The position numbers were made by a program, and so were the translations under genes. Shown here piece by piece: positions 1 through 7,788 of a stretch of DNA of 64,000 bases (within the stretch, counting starts at the first letter, position 1; each line of letters opens with the position of its first letter). Below the pieces are notes generated by a model. That model was given only the letters and a program-made list of their open reading frames with translations, was not told the DNA's origin and searched no databases. The stretch lies in assembly GCF_014197435.1 (NCBI RefSeq), contig NZ_JACIFP010000001.1:868001-932000 (forward strand), written 5' to 3'. This DNA comes from Gordonia humi. Lineage in GTDB: Bacteria; Actinomycetota; Actinomycetes; Mycobacteriales; Mycobacteriaceae.

Positions 1-568
1 GGTGACGTCGACGGTGGAGCGGTTCGGTTCGATCGATGTTCTGGTGAACAACGCCGGTGGCAGTGATGGTTTCGCGTTGGTGCATGAGATGACCGATCAG
101 GCGTGGGAGAACGCGTTCACGTTCATTTTGGATTCGGCGTTCTGGGCTACGCGTGCGGCGTTGAAGCACATGGTGGCGCAGGGGTCGGGTCGGATCGTGA
201 ACATCTCGTCGGTCGAGGGGAAGATGGGCAACAAGGCGACGGTGTCGCATTACATCTCAGCCAAGCATGCGTTGAACGGTCTGACGAAGGCGGTGGCGTT
301 CGAGTACGGCCGTCAGGGGATCACGTGCAACGCGATCTGCCCGGGCGCCGTCGAGACCGATCTCATGCGTGAGGTCGGGCCGTCGTGGGCTGCTGAGAAC
401 GGCATGACCTACGAGGAGTACAAGAACGGGTACGCCAAGGAAGCGGCGACCGGACAGCTGAACACGGCGCAGGAAGTCGGTGCGACCGTGGTGCTGATGG
501 CCGGCCCTGCGGGTGCCGGGATCAACGGTGCGCTGTGGAACGTCGACGGCGGCACAGCTCCGTACTGA
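1..568 (+). repeat. Direct gene-sized repeat, second copy at 822-1389
   Basis: Nucleotides 1-360 equal 822-1181 and 481-571 equal 1302-1392, at a constant offset of 821. The block 361-480 versus 1182-1301 has the same length but is clearly diverged. The left limit is outside the window. The pattern fits a tandem duplication homogenised by gene conversion on both sides of a retained variable segment. Confidence 0.95.
2..568 (+). CDS. SDR-family oxidoreductase, 5' end outside the window
   Basis: C-terminal 188 residues of a classical short-chain dehydrogenase/reductase (NAD(P)-dependent alcohol/ketone oxidoreductase, cytosolic). The reading frame is open at the left edge, so the true start lies upstream; the first in-window codon corresponds to about residue 73 of the next gene. 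Visible: the NNAG structural motif, the catalytic Ser in NISS and Tyr/Lys in YISAK, and the PG turn before the substrate lid. It is a near-duplicate of the following gene: nucleotides 1-360 and 481-571 match it exactly, while the 120 nt between encode a different substrate lid. It ends 38 nt before the next start, so it is probably co-transcribed. Substrate unknown. Confidence 0.9.
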   Translation: MTSTVERFGSIDVLVNNAGGSDGFALVHEMTDQAWENAFTFILDSAFWATRAALKHMVAQGSGRIVNISSVEGKMGNKATVSHYISAKHALNGLTKAVAFEYGRQGITCNAICPGAVETDLMREVGPSWAAENGMTYEEYKNGYAKEAATGQLNTAQEVGATVVLMAGPAGAGINGALWNVDGGTAPY

Positions 569-606
569 TCGACCTGAGTCCGTACTCGATATGAAAGGCA
601 GTATCT

Positions 607-1389
607 GTGGGTTCATTGGATGGCGAGGTCGCACTGGTCACAGCCGGTTCCGGGGGAATCGGTCGCGGCGTTGTGAACGCGCTGCTCATGGAGGGCGCTT
701 CGGTAGCGCTCACCGGGCGTTCGACCGAACGCGGTGCGAGGGCTCTGGAGGAGATCGGTCTGCCGGATCGGACTGTGTTCTTCGCCGGCGATGCGCGTGA
801 TCGTGACGATGTCGCCGGGTGGGTGACGTCGACGGTGGAGCGGTTCGGTTCGATCGATGTTCTGGTGAACAACGCCGGTGGCAGTGATGGTTTCGCGTTG
901 GTGCATGAGATGACCGATCAGGCGTGGGAGAACGCGTTCACGTTCATTTTGGATTCGGCGTTCTGGGCTACGCGTGCGGCGTTGAAGCACATGGTGGCGC
1001 AGGGGTCGGGTCGGATCGTGAACATCTCGTCGGTCGAGGGGAAGATGGGCAACAAGGCGACGGTGTCGCATTACATCTCAGCCAAGCATGCGTTGAACGG
1101 TCTGACGAAGGCGGTGGCGTTCGAGTACGGCCGTCAGGGGATCACGTGCAACGCGATCTGCCCGGGCGCCGTCGAGACCGAACGGACCAAGGAGATCGGT
1201 CCGGAGTTCGCGGCTGAGAACGGCCTGACCTATGAGGAGTACATCGCCGACTACGCGAAGGACGCCGCGACGGGCCGATTGAACACACCGGAGCAGATCG
1301 GTGCGACCGTGGTGCTGATGGCCGGCCCTGCGGGTGCCGGGATCAACGGTGCGCTGTGGAACGTCGACGGCGGCACAGCTCCGTACTGA
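607..1389 (+). CDS. SDR-family oxidoreductase, tandem paralogue
   Basis: Complete 260-aa SDR. GTG start preceded by a GAAAGG ribosome-binding site (about 592-597). The Rossmann glycine motif is TAGSGGIG at residues 12-19, with Ala in place of the usual first Gly. NNAG lies at 88-91, Ser at about 141, and Tyr156/Lys160 in YISAK. From residue 73 to 191 and again over the last 30 residues it is identical to the preceding gene; only residues of about 192-232, the lid over the substrate pocket, differ. Both SDRs use more NNT and TTG codons than the CaiB genes downstream, which hints at a separate origin. Two SDRs beside a CoA-transferase pair recall BbsC/BbsD of anaerobic toluene degradation, but that is only an analogy. 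Confidence 0.93.
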   Translation: MGSLDGEVALVTAGSGGIGRGVVNALLMEGASVALTGRSTERGARALEEIGLPDRTVFFAGDARDRDDVAGWVTSTVERFGSIDVLVNNAGGSDGFALVHEMTDQAWENAFTFILDSAFWATRAALKHMVAQGSGRIVNISSVEGKMGNKATVSHYISAKHALNGLTKAVAFEYGRQGITCNAICPGAVETERTKEIGPEFAAENGLTYEEYIADYAKDAATGRLNTPEQIGATVVLMAGPAGAGINGALWNVDGGTAPY

Positions 1390-1508
1390 TCGCTCGACCC
1401 GGGGCCGCCGGGACCAGATCGTGGGCCGGATTGCATCGCGCAGTCCGGCCCATCGTCGTCTTTCGCAGACGCCGAATACGAAATCTCATAAGGAATAAGC
1501 GATTCTGC

Positions 1509-1537
1509 TTGACGATATTCATCAGGATATATATGTT
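1509..1537 (+). promoter_or_regulatory. Predicted promoter of CoA-transferase operon I
   Basis: TTGACG at 1509-1514 and TATGTT at 1532-1537 are separated by 17 nt, inside an AT-rich stretch (about 1475-1565) that contrasts with the GC-rich surroundings. The spacer contains TTCATCA, as does the promoter of the paralogous operon at 18420-18448. This lies in the 183-bp gap after the SDR pair. Confidence 0.6.
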
Positions 1538-1538
1538 G

Positions 1539-1560
1539 ATAGTGAGATCTGAATCACTAT
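1539..1560 (+). promoter_or_regulatory. Perfect inverted repeat, candidate operator
   Basis: ATAGTGA at 1539-1545 and TCACTAT at 1554-1560 form a perfect 7-bp inverted repeat with an 8-nt spacer. It sits just downstream of the predicted -10 box and just before the GAAAGG ribosome-binding site (1561-1566) of the CoA-transferase gene, where a repressor would block transcription. The regulator is unknown; the two GntR/FCD proteins of block II are candidates. Confidence 0.5.
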
Positions 1561-1572
1561 GAAAGGCTGAAT

Positions 1573-2898
1573 GTGCCTCAGGATGCGAATCGCGGATCAG
1601 TCGTGGGTGGAGAACAGATCGCCGAACGGGTGCCGGGCGTACGGCGAGGCCCGCTCTCCGGGGTGAAAGTCGCCGACTTCTGCTGGATGGGCGTCGGTGC
1701 CGTCGCGACGCGAATGCTCGCGGACTTCGGTGCCGAGGTGATCCGCATCGAGGATCGGGATCGGCCGGATCTACCGCGGCGCCTGCCGCTATACAAGGGA
1801 GAAGTGCGCGCTTACGGCGACATCGATCCGAATCCGGACCCGAACAAGGGCGGACTCTTCAACAACTACAACCGCAACAAGCTGGGCATCACGTTGAACA
1901 TGCGGACGGAGAAGGGCCGTGAGATCGCCGAGCGGCTCATCGCCGACAGCGGGATCGTCACAGAGAACTTCGCCCCGGGCGTCCTGGAGAAGTGGGGCTT
2001 GACGCGAGAACGCATCGAGGAACTGCGCCCCGGTTCGATCCTCGCGCGAATGGCGGGGTTCGGACACGATGGGCCGCACCATCGGTTCCGCAGCTATGGG
2101 CCGGTGATCCAGGCGGTGTGCGGATTGTCGTTCAACAGCGGCCTGCCCGGTCGAGAACCGTCCGCCTGGGGAATGTCGTACATGGACAATCAGGCCGCCT
2201 ACTACAACGCGATCGCGCTGATGACTGCGATCTACCACCGCAAGCGCACGGGCGAGGGGATGTACCTCGACGTCTCCGCGGTGGAAGCCGGGATCGGACT
2301 GCTCGGCCCCGACCTGCTCGATACTCTGGTGAACGGTCGTCCGAGTAGACGCCCGGACTTCCCGCGCGGCAATCGCCTTGAATTCCCCGACGCGGCACCG
2401 CACGGCGTGTATCCGGCGTCGGGTGAGGATCAGTGGATCGCCGTCGCTGTCTTCGACGAGAAGGACTGGTCAGCGCTCGTGGAGGTCATGGGTCGCCCCG
2501 AGTGGGCGATCGACGACCGGTTCGCCACAATGCAGGCCCGACTGGAGAATGTCGACGCGCTCGACGCTCTCCTCGGCGAGTGGACGGTCGCGTACGACAA
2601 GCACACCCTCATGCATCTGCTTCAGAAGGCTGGAGTGACGGCCGGCGCCGTGCAGAACTCGCGGGACCTCGTCGAGACGGACCCGCAGATCGCGGCGCGC
2701 GGCACGTTCTTCGAACTCGACCACCCGGTGATCGGCCCGGCACTCTTCGAAGGCATACCGATGCGATTGTCCGGGTCGGAGCAGCACAACTGGCGATCGG
2801 CGCCCCTGATGGGTGAGGACAACGACCACGTGTTGAGCCGTGTTCTCGGGATGGACGCCGACGAGATCGGCCGTCTGGCCGCCGAAGGGATCATCTGA
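1573..2898 (+). CDS. CaiB/BaiF class III CoA-transferase, subunit A (operon I)
   Basis: 441-aa class III CoA-transferase, expected to move CoA between an acyl-CoA donor and a carboxylic acid in the cytosol. GTG start 6 nt after GAAAGG. The N-terminal Rossmann-like CoA-binding segment (about residues 29-60) carries the family pattern GVKVADFCWMGVG followed by LADFGAEVIRIE. In the conserved VDVS-type motif the position of the catalytic Asp of formyl-CoA transferase appears to be Glu238 (VSAVEAG). The gene overlaps the next CoA-transferase by 1 nt (TGATG), which implies coupled translation and probably a heteromeric enzyme like BbsEF. Its paralogue lies at 18456-19793. Donor and acceptor are unknown. 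Confidence 0.9.
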   Translation: MPQDANRGSVVGGEQIAERVPGVRRGPLSGVKVADFCWMGVGAVATRMLADFGAEVIRIEDRDRPDLPRRLPLYKGEVRAYGDIDPNPDPNKGGLFNNYNRNKLGITLNMRTEKGREIAERLIADSGIVTENFAPGVLEKWGLTRERIEELRPGSILARMAGFGHDGPHHRFRSYGPVIQAVCGLSFNSGLPGREPSAWGMSYMDNQAAYYNAIALMTAIYHRKRTGEGMYLDVSAVEAGIGLLGPDLLDTLVNGRPSRRPDFPRGNRLEFPDAAPHGVYPASGEDQWIAVAVFDEKDWSALVEVMGRPEWAIDDRFATMQARLENVDALDALLGEWTVAYDKHTLMHLLQKAGVTAGAVQNSRDLVETDPQIAARGTFFELDHPVIGPALFEGIPMRLSGSEQHNWRSAPLMGEDNDHVLSRVLGMDADEIGRLAAEGII

Positions 2899-4085
2899 TG
2901 CACAAGAGAATCGAGAACTCTCCGTTCAGCGACCTGATCGTCGTCGAACTGGCCGACACCCCCGCGGGCGAGCAGGTCGGCAAGCTGCTCGCCGACGCCG
3001 GTGCCACCGTAGTCAAGGTGGAGCCGCGTGCGGGAGTGAGCAGCCGACACATCGGGCCGTGGCGCGATGGCGTCGTGGGCCCGAACGAGTCCCTCTCGTT
3101 CTGGGCGTACAACACCAGCAAGCAGAGTGTGGTGATCGACGAACCCGATGCGTACAGCGGTCCTCTGGCGGACCTGCTCGACCGGGCCGACGTGGTGGTA
3201 ACGACGGACGGGCCCGCGCGGCTGGCCGAACGCGGTATCTCACCGGATGCTCTGCGACGTGGTCGCGACTCGTTGATCGTGGTGTCGGTGTCGCCGTTCG
3301 GGCTGACCGGCCCGTGGGCGGACTATCGCACGAGCGACCTGGTCGGGCTGGCGGTCGGCGGACCGCTGCACAGCTGCGGCTACGACGACCACACCATTCC
3401 GCCGATCCTGCCCGGTGGCAACCAGGCATTCCAGAACGCGGCGAGCTTCGCCGTACAGGGCCTGCTGCTGGCGTTGATCGAGCGCTTCGACGGCGGCGGC
3501 GGACAGGTGGTCGACGTGTCGATGCACGAGTCGAACGCGGTGAGCTGCGAACTCGCGAATCCGTACTGGTTCTATCCGAAGGTACTCGTCAAGCGGCAGA
3601 CGGCGCGCCATGCGCAGCCGACGCGTACGTCGCCGGAACTGTTCGAATGTGTCGACGGCTACGTCTACTTCGCGCTGATCCTCGGCGATCTCCACCAGTG
3701 GAAGGCGGTCGTCACCTGGATGGACGAGCACGGTCTCGCCGAAGACCTGACCGACGAGGCGTATACCGATCTCGCCCATCGCCAGAAGCGCTTCTCGCAC
3801 GTCCAAGAGGTGTTCGAGGCATTCTTCGCCCGACTCGATGCCCAGACTCTGTACCTGGAAGGGCAGGAACGCGGTGTTCCGATCGGCCCGTTGCGCGCCT
3901 TCGAAGAGCTGTCGACCGATGAACACCTGCAGGCTCGCGGCTTCTTCGTCGACGTGCCGCTCGCCGACGGAACCGCCGTCATGTTCCCGGGCTCACCGCT
4001 GGTGTCGTCCGGGTTCGCGCCGCGGCCGAGTCGGCCGCCGCGATTGGACGAACACGGGGATCTCGGCGTGGGACGGTCGCGATGA
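2898..4085 (+). CDS. CaiB/BaiF class III CoA-transferase, subunit B (operon I)
   Basis: 395-aa class III CoA-transferase and second partner of the pair. ATG overlaps the upstream stop. Family landmarks are VVELADTPAGEQVGKLLADAGA near the N terminus, SPFGLTGPWADYRTSDL in the middle and VDVSMHES, where Glu211 occupies the usual catalytic-Asp position. It overlaps the thiolase-like gene by 4 nt (ATGA). The two subunits differ strongly from each other but each matches its counterpart in operon II, so the pair duplicated as a unit. Most likely forms a hetero-oligomer with the upstream product; substrate not inferable. Confidence 0.9.
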   Translation: MHKRIENSPFSDLIVVELADTPAGEQVGKLLADAGATVVKVEPRAGVSSRHIGPWRDGVVGPNESLSFWAYNTSKQSVVIDEPDAYSGPLADLLDRADVVVTTDGPARLAERGISPDALRRGRDSLIVVSVSPFGLTGPWADYRTSDLVGLAVGGPLHSCGYDDHTIPPILPGGNQAFQNAASFAVQGLLLALIERFDGGGGQVVDVSMHESNAVSCELANPYWFYPKVLVKRQTARHAQPTRTSPELFECVDGYVYFALILGDLHQWKAVVTWMDEHGLAEDLTDEAYTDLAHRQKRFSHVQEVFEAFFARLDAQTLYLEGQERGVPIGPLRAFEELSTDEHLQARGFFVDVPLADGTAVMFPGSPLVSSGFAPRPSRPPRLDEHGDLGVGRSR

Positions 4086-5263
4086 CCGACACGTGGAAGC
4101 CGGACACGACGGCGATCGTCGGCATCGGCGCGACGGACTTCTCCAGGGAGTCCGGTCGGAGCGCCCTGACCCTCGCGGCGGAGGCGACGCTCGCCGCTCT
4201 GGCCGACGCCGGCCTCGAACCGAGCCACGTCGACGGTATCGTCCGCTGCGATATGGACGAGGTTCCGCCGGTGGCCCTCGGCGATGCGATCGGTGTCGCG
4301 AACCTCGAGTACTGGGGTGACGTCGGGCCCGGCGGCTCGGCGCCGTGCGCCATGATCATCCAGGCGATGGCCGCGATCACCGCAGGCTTGGCGACGACGG
4401 TCGTCGCGTTCCGGTCCATCAATGGTCGCTCGGGGCAGCGCTACGGCGCCGGCTACGCGCGCGACGTCCGCGTCGGCGGCCGCTCGGCGTTCGAGGACTA
4501 CTTCCTACCGTTCGGCATGCAGACGCCGGGCCAGTACTTCGCTACCGTCGCGCAGCGTCACATGATCGAGTACGGCACCGACGAGCAGACGCTGGGGCGA
4601 ATCGCGTTGGCGTGTCGGCGTCACGCCAACGCGAATCCGGCGGCCCAGATGCACGGGCGCACCATGACCATGGACGACTACGAGCTGTCTCGCATGCTCA
4701 CGACTCCGCTGCGCTTGTTCGACTTCTGCTTGGAGACCGACGGTGCGTGCGCTGTGGTTGTGACCTCCATCGAGCGGGCCCGCGACCTGCGGCAGACGCC
4801 GGCGCTCATCCACTCGGCAGCTCAGGCCGGCGGACACGACGCACAGCCGGGCCAGATGTTCCCGGCCCTGTTGCGCGAGGACATCACCACCTGGTCGTCG
4901 ACGGACGTCGCGACGATCCTCTACCGCCGCGGCGGGGTGCGACCCGCCGACGTCGACGTCGCTCAGATCTACGACTGCTTCACGATCACCACCCTCATCC
5001 AGATCGAGGACTACGGGTTCTGTGCAAAGGGCGAGGCCAAGGACTTCATCGGCGACGGAACCCTCCAAGTCGGCGGTGCGCTCCCGATCAACACATCCGG
5101 TGGGCATCTCTCCGAGGGCTATGTCCACGGGATGAACCACGTCGTCGAGAGCGTGCGTCAGGTCCGTGGGACGTCCACCAACCAGGTCGCCGACGCCGAG
5201 CTCAGTCTCGTGACGTCGGCACCGACCACCGGTGGCAGCGCCTTGCTGCTGGTCGCCGGATGA
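4082..5263 (+). CDS. Thiolase-superfamily protein of SCP-x/Ltp2 type, canonical Cys absent
   Basis: 393-aa thiolase-fold protein of the lipid-transfer/SCP-x group, expected to make or break a C-C bond alpha to a CoA thioester carbonyl. Where thiolases carry the nucleophilic Cys in a C-x-S-G context, residues about 80-92 read GPGGSAPCAM, so the standard motif is missing although a Cys is nearby. C-terminal landmarks are YDCFTI (Tyr297), NTSGGHLSEGY (Tyr347) and RQVRGTSTNQV. Loss of the Cys with retained tyrosines is the pattern described for the steroid side-chain aldolase Ltp2, which works with a DUF35 protein, and a DUF35 gene follows here. Retro-aldol cleavage is therefore the favoured inference; a thiolase role as in BbsB is the alternative. 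Confidence 0.85.
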   Translation: MTDTWKPDTTAIVGIGATDFSRESGRSALTLAAEATLAALADAGLEPSHVDGIVRCDMDEVPPVALGDAIGVANLEYWGDVGPGGSAPCAMIIQAMAAITAGLATTVVAFRSINGRSGQRYGAGYARDVRVGGRSAFEDYFLPFGMQTPGQYFATVAQRHMIEYGTDEQTLGRIALACRRHANANPAAQMHGRTMTMDDYELSRMLTTPLRLFDFCLETDGACAVVVTSIERARDLRQTPALIHSAAQAGGHDAQPGQMFPALLREDITTWSSTDVATILYRRGGVRPADVDVAQIYDCFTITTLIQIEDYGFCAKGEAKDFIGDGTLQVGGALPINTSGGHLSEGYVHGMNHVVESVRQVRGTSTNQVADAELSLVTSAPTTGGSALLLVAG

Positions 5264-5280
5264 CGCGGGAGGTGTATCCG

Positions 5281-5697
5281 ATGAAGAACGAGAATCGGGT
5301 TCTGCCCGTGACGACCGATCCCGACACGGCGCCCTTCTGGGCCGCCGCCCGCGAGGAGAGACTCGTGATCAAGTACTGCGAGGAGTGCGACCGCCCGATC
5401 CACCTTCCGCGGGCGTATTGTCCGGTCTGTCGCCGACGCAGTGACGTCTGGCGGGATGCTTCGGGCAGCGGCCGCGTGTACAGCTGGACGATCGTCGAGC
5501 ACCAGGTGCATCCCGGGTATCCGACGCCGTACACGTCTGTGCTCGTGGAACTCGCCGACCATCGGTCGGTGCGCCTGCTGGGTTCGCTCCCCGGGCGGGT
5601 CCCGCTCGTCGGCGGCGAACCCGTCCAGGTCTGGTTCGAGCACCTCGAGAATGTGACGATCCCGCAGTGGCGTCTGGTCGAAGCGGGCGGCGCATGA
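5281..5697 (+). CDS. DUF35 Zn-ribbon/OB-fold protein, partner of the thiolase-like protein
   Basis: 138-aa OB-fold protein with an N-terminal zinc ribbon (Cys33, Cys36, Cys47, Cys50) followed by the nucleic-acid-like OB domain (SWTIVEHQVHPGYP and downstream strands). In characterised systems (ChsH2 with Ltp2, BbsA with BbsB) such proteins bind the thiolase-fold subunit and help hold the CoA substrate. Start chosen at ATG 5281 because GGGAGG at 5267-5272 stands 8 nt upstream; an earlier ATG at 5260 overlaps the upstream stop but lacks a ribosome site. Overlaps the next gene by 4 nt. Confidence 0.88.
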   Translation: MKNENRVLPVTTDPDTAPFWAAAREERLVIKYCEECDRPIHLPRAYCPVCRRRSDVWRDASGSGRVYSWTIVEHQVHPGYPTPYTSVLVELADHRSVRLLGSLPGRVPLVGGEPVQVWFEHLENVTIPQWRLVEAGGA

Positions 5698-6563
5698 CGC
5701 GGATCGGAATCTCCGCCTACGATCTCCCGGTCCGCGACTTCGTCGCCCTCGCGCAGGCGGCGGACGAGGCGGGAGTGCACAGTCTGTGGTTGGGGGAGCA
5801 TGTGTTCAACCCAGGGCAGTACGCGAGCGCGCACCCGGGGGCCAACACCGCGCAGCATCATATCGGCCCAGTCGTCCATCCGACGACGCATCTGCTCGAC
5901 CCGACGGCGACACTCGCGGCCGCTGCGATGGTGACGACCCGGATCCAGCTCGGAACCGCGGTGCTCGTCCTTCCGTTGCGGCATCCGCTCCTGGTCGGCC
6001 GTGCGCTCGCCACGCTCGACGAGCTGGCGCCCGGACGGATCGTGCTGGGTGTCGGCGCCGGATGGCTCCGGGAGGAGTTCACCGCCCTCGACGTCGACTT
6101 CGCCGACCGCGGTCGACGGCTGAGGGAGAGCGTGTCGATCCTCCGGTCGTGTCTGGGTGGTGGATTCGTCGAACATCACGGCACGGTCTTCGACTTCGAT
6201 GCGCTGCAGATGGTCGAGAAGCCGGTCCACGTGCCGTTGATCGTGGGCGGCAACGGGCCGGTGGCGCTGCGGCGTGCCGCAACTCTGGGTGACGGTTGGT
6301 TCTCCTCCGGATCGCTGGACCTCGACGAGTCGGTGGCGTTGCGGGACTCCCTCGTCGAACTTCTCGCCGAGCGCGGTCGCAGCGAGGACGACTTCGAGAT
6401 CGTCATCCGACCCAAACATGCGGACGTGGATGTAGTGCGGGCGCATGCGGAAGCCGGATTGAGGCATGTCGTCGTCTGGGCCGACCAGGTGTGGGATGCC
6501 GAGGACCCGCGCAGTGTGCAGATCGAGAAGCTGCGGGAGTTCCTGGCCGAAGTCGAAGACTAA
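5694..6563 (+). CDS. LLM-class (luciferase-like) F420-type oxidoreductase
   Basis: 289-aa TIM-barrel protein of the luciferase-like monooxygenase superfamily, in the actinobacterial subgroup that commonly uses coenzyme F420. N-terminal ISAYDLPVRDFVALAQAADEAG, then WLGEHVF and an ATMVTTRIQLGTAV-type strand, and the GR-LDELAPGRIVLGVGAGW segment that shapes the cofactor pocket. ATG start overlaps the DUF35 stop (ATGA). Last gene of operon I; AT-rich sequence follows. Probably a hydride-transfer or oxygenation step on the same substrate; F420 use is inferred from the family, not seen. Confidence 0.85.
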   Translation: MTRIGISAYDLPVRDFVALAQAADEAGVHSLWLGEHVFNPGQYASAHPGANTAQHHIGPVVHPTTHLLDPTATLAAAAMVTTRIQLGTAVLVLPLRHPLLVGRALATLDELAPGRIVLGVGAGWLREEFTALDVDFADRGRRLRESVSILRSCLGGGFVEHHGTVFDFDALQMVEKPVHVPLIVGGNGPVALRRAATLGDGWFSSGSLDLDESVALRDSLVELLAERGRSEDDFEIVIRPKHADVDVVRAHAEAGLRHVVVWADQVWDAEDPRSVQIEKLREFLAEVED

Positions 6564-6576
6564 GCCGGACTCGAGA

Positions 6577-6625
6577 CAAGTATTTCTCGTGACGAATATG
6601 TCAATTCATACAGAGAAATGACTTG
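6577..6625. promoter_or_regulatory. Inverted repeat in the gap between operon I and the ABC importer
   Basis: CAAGTATTTCTC (6577-6588) and GAGAAATGACTTG (6613-6625) are complementary over 12 bp with a single bulged base and a 24-nt loop. It lies between the last operon-I stop and the predicted importer promoter, whose -35 it touches. It may be an operator pair or a weak terminator. Confidence 0.4.
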
Positions 6626-6651
6626 TGTCACCTATATTGAATGGGTAACAT
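6623..6651 (+). promoter_or_regulatory. Predicted promoter of the block I ABC importer
   Basis: TTGTGT (6623-6628), 17 nt, TAACAT (6646-6651) in an AT-rich gap. Predicted transcript start near 6658, 60 nt ahead of the binding-protein ATG. The leader contains the direct repeat GTCACAT-GTCACAT (about 6666-6679). Confidence 0.45.
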
Positions 6652-6720
6652 CTCATATGCGGGGTGTCACATGTCACATCGCGGATCGGTGGTATGGACT
6701 CGGACAACGAGGAGTTGTTG

Positions 6721-7737
6721 ATGAAGATGAATCTCTCGAAGCGGCTGTCGCTGGCGGCCGTGGCCCTCGCCACGACGGTAGGCCTGGCGGCCTGTGGATC
6801 CGACGAGCCCGCGGGCGAACTCGCGACCGGTGGCTGGGACGAGGTGGTCGCGGCCGCCAAGAACGAGGGCACCGTCACGATCTATTCGAGCCAGGGAGCA
6901 ACCCAAGTCGACGACCTGGCCGCGGGCTTCCAAGACAAGTACGGCGTCAAGGTCGAGGTCGTCCGCGACATCGACGCGAACCTGCTGCCGAAGATCGATG
7001 CGGAGCTTCGCACCGGTAAGCCGGCCGCGGATGTGCTCGTGCAGTCGACCGAGTCGGCCGTCAAGAAGTACTCCGAGGACGGCGTCCTCGCAGAGCCTGT
7101 CGCTCCGTCCCTCAAGGACATCGACGTGATGCGCGACGACAACTACTTCGACGTCGACGCCACGGTGATCACCTTCGCGTGGAACACCGACCAGTTCCAC
7201 GGGAAGCTGAACAACTACCAGGACCTGTTGAACAAAGATCTCAAGGGCAAGATCGGCGTCCCCGAGCCGACCGTCGCAGCCTTCGTCGACTTCTATCTCT
7301 ACCTCGAAGATCTCTACGGCGACGACTTCTCGGCCAAGCTGGCCGCGCAGGACCCGAAGATCTACCCGGGTGCACTGCCTGCGGCGCAGGCGCTCTCGTC
7401 GGGTGAGATCGCCGCTGCCGCCTATGTCGAACCGCAGGCCGACGAGAAGAAGGCCGGTGCACCGGTCGACTGGGGCTTCGAGAAGGAGCAATGGTCGGCG
7501 ATGTTCTACGGGTCCATGCTCAAGGGCTCGGCACACCCGAACGCCGCACAGTTGCTCACCGACTACATGATGAGCGCTGAGGGGCAGCAGCGGATCGCCC
7601 GCAAGGCCGCATCGGCCCGTCCGGACATTCCCGGGACGGTCGCCACGCTCGACACGGTTCACCGCATGGACACCACGAAGATCACTCCCGAGGTGATCGC
7701 CGACTACCAGGCCAAGTGGAACAAGCTGTTTCGCTGA
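6721..7737 (+). CDS. ABC importer substrate-binding lipoprotein (Fe(III)/organic-anion type)
   Basis: 338-aa extracellular solute-binding protein. ATG 6721 is chosen because GAGGAG (6709-6714) precedes it by 6 nt; the longer frame lacks a ribosome site. Lipoprotein signal: Lys/Arg-rich start, hydrophobic core, lipobox LAAC at about residues 20-23, so it is lipid-anchored outside the membrane. The mature part resembles the AfuA/FbpA-like family (GTVTIYSSQG, then LRTGKPAADVLVQST). Followed 51 nt later by its ATPase and a fused permease. Family members bind ferric iron, but relatives bind phosphonates or organic acids, and the catabolic setting favours an organic ligand. Confidence 0.88.
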   Translation: MKMNLSKRLSLAAVALATTVGLAACGSDEPAGELATGGWDEVVAAAKNEGTVTIYSSQGATQVDDLAAGFQDKYGVKVEVVRDIDANLLPKIDAELRTGKPAADVLVQSTESAVKKYSEDGVLAEPVAPSLKDIDVMRDDNYFDVDATVITFAWNTDQFHGKLNNYQDLLNKDLKGKIGVPEPTVAAFVDFYLYLEDLYGDDFSAKLAAQDPKIYPGALPAAQALSSGEIAAAAYVEPQADEKKAGAPVDWGFEKEQWSAMFYGSMLKGSAHPNAAQLLTDYMMSAEGQQRIARKAASARPDIPGTVATLDTVHRMDTTKITPEVIADYQAKWNKLFR

Positions 7738-7788
7738 TCTGTCCGGTCTGACTGCGACGACCCCAACGACGAAGGGCAACTCCCACCT

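Noticed and set aside
26..372. Alternative-frame ORFs repeated in both SDR copies
   Set aside because: Same shadow frame appears twice only because the genes are duplicated; product is Arg/Gly-rich without family.
7741..7788. Possible terminator between binding protein and ATPase genes
   Set aside because: No stem of useful length was found; a 51-nt operonic gap is the simpler reading.
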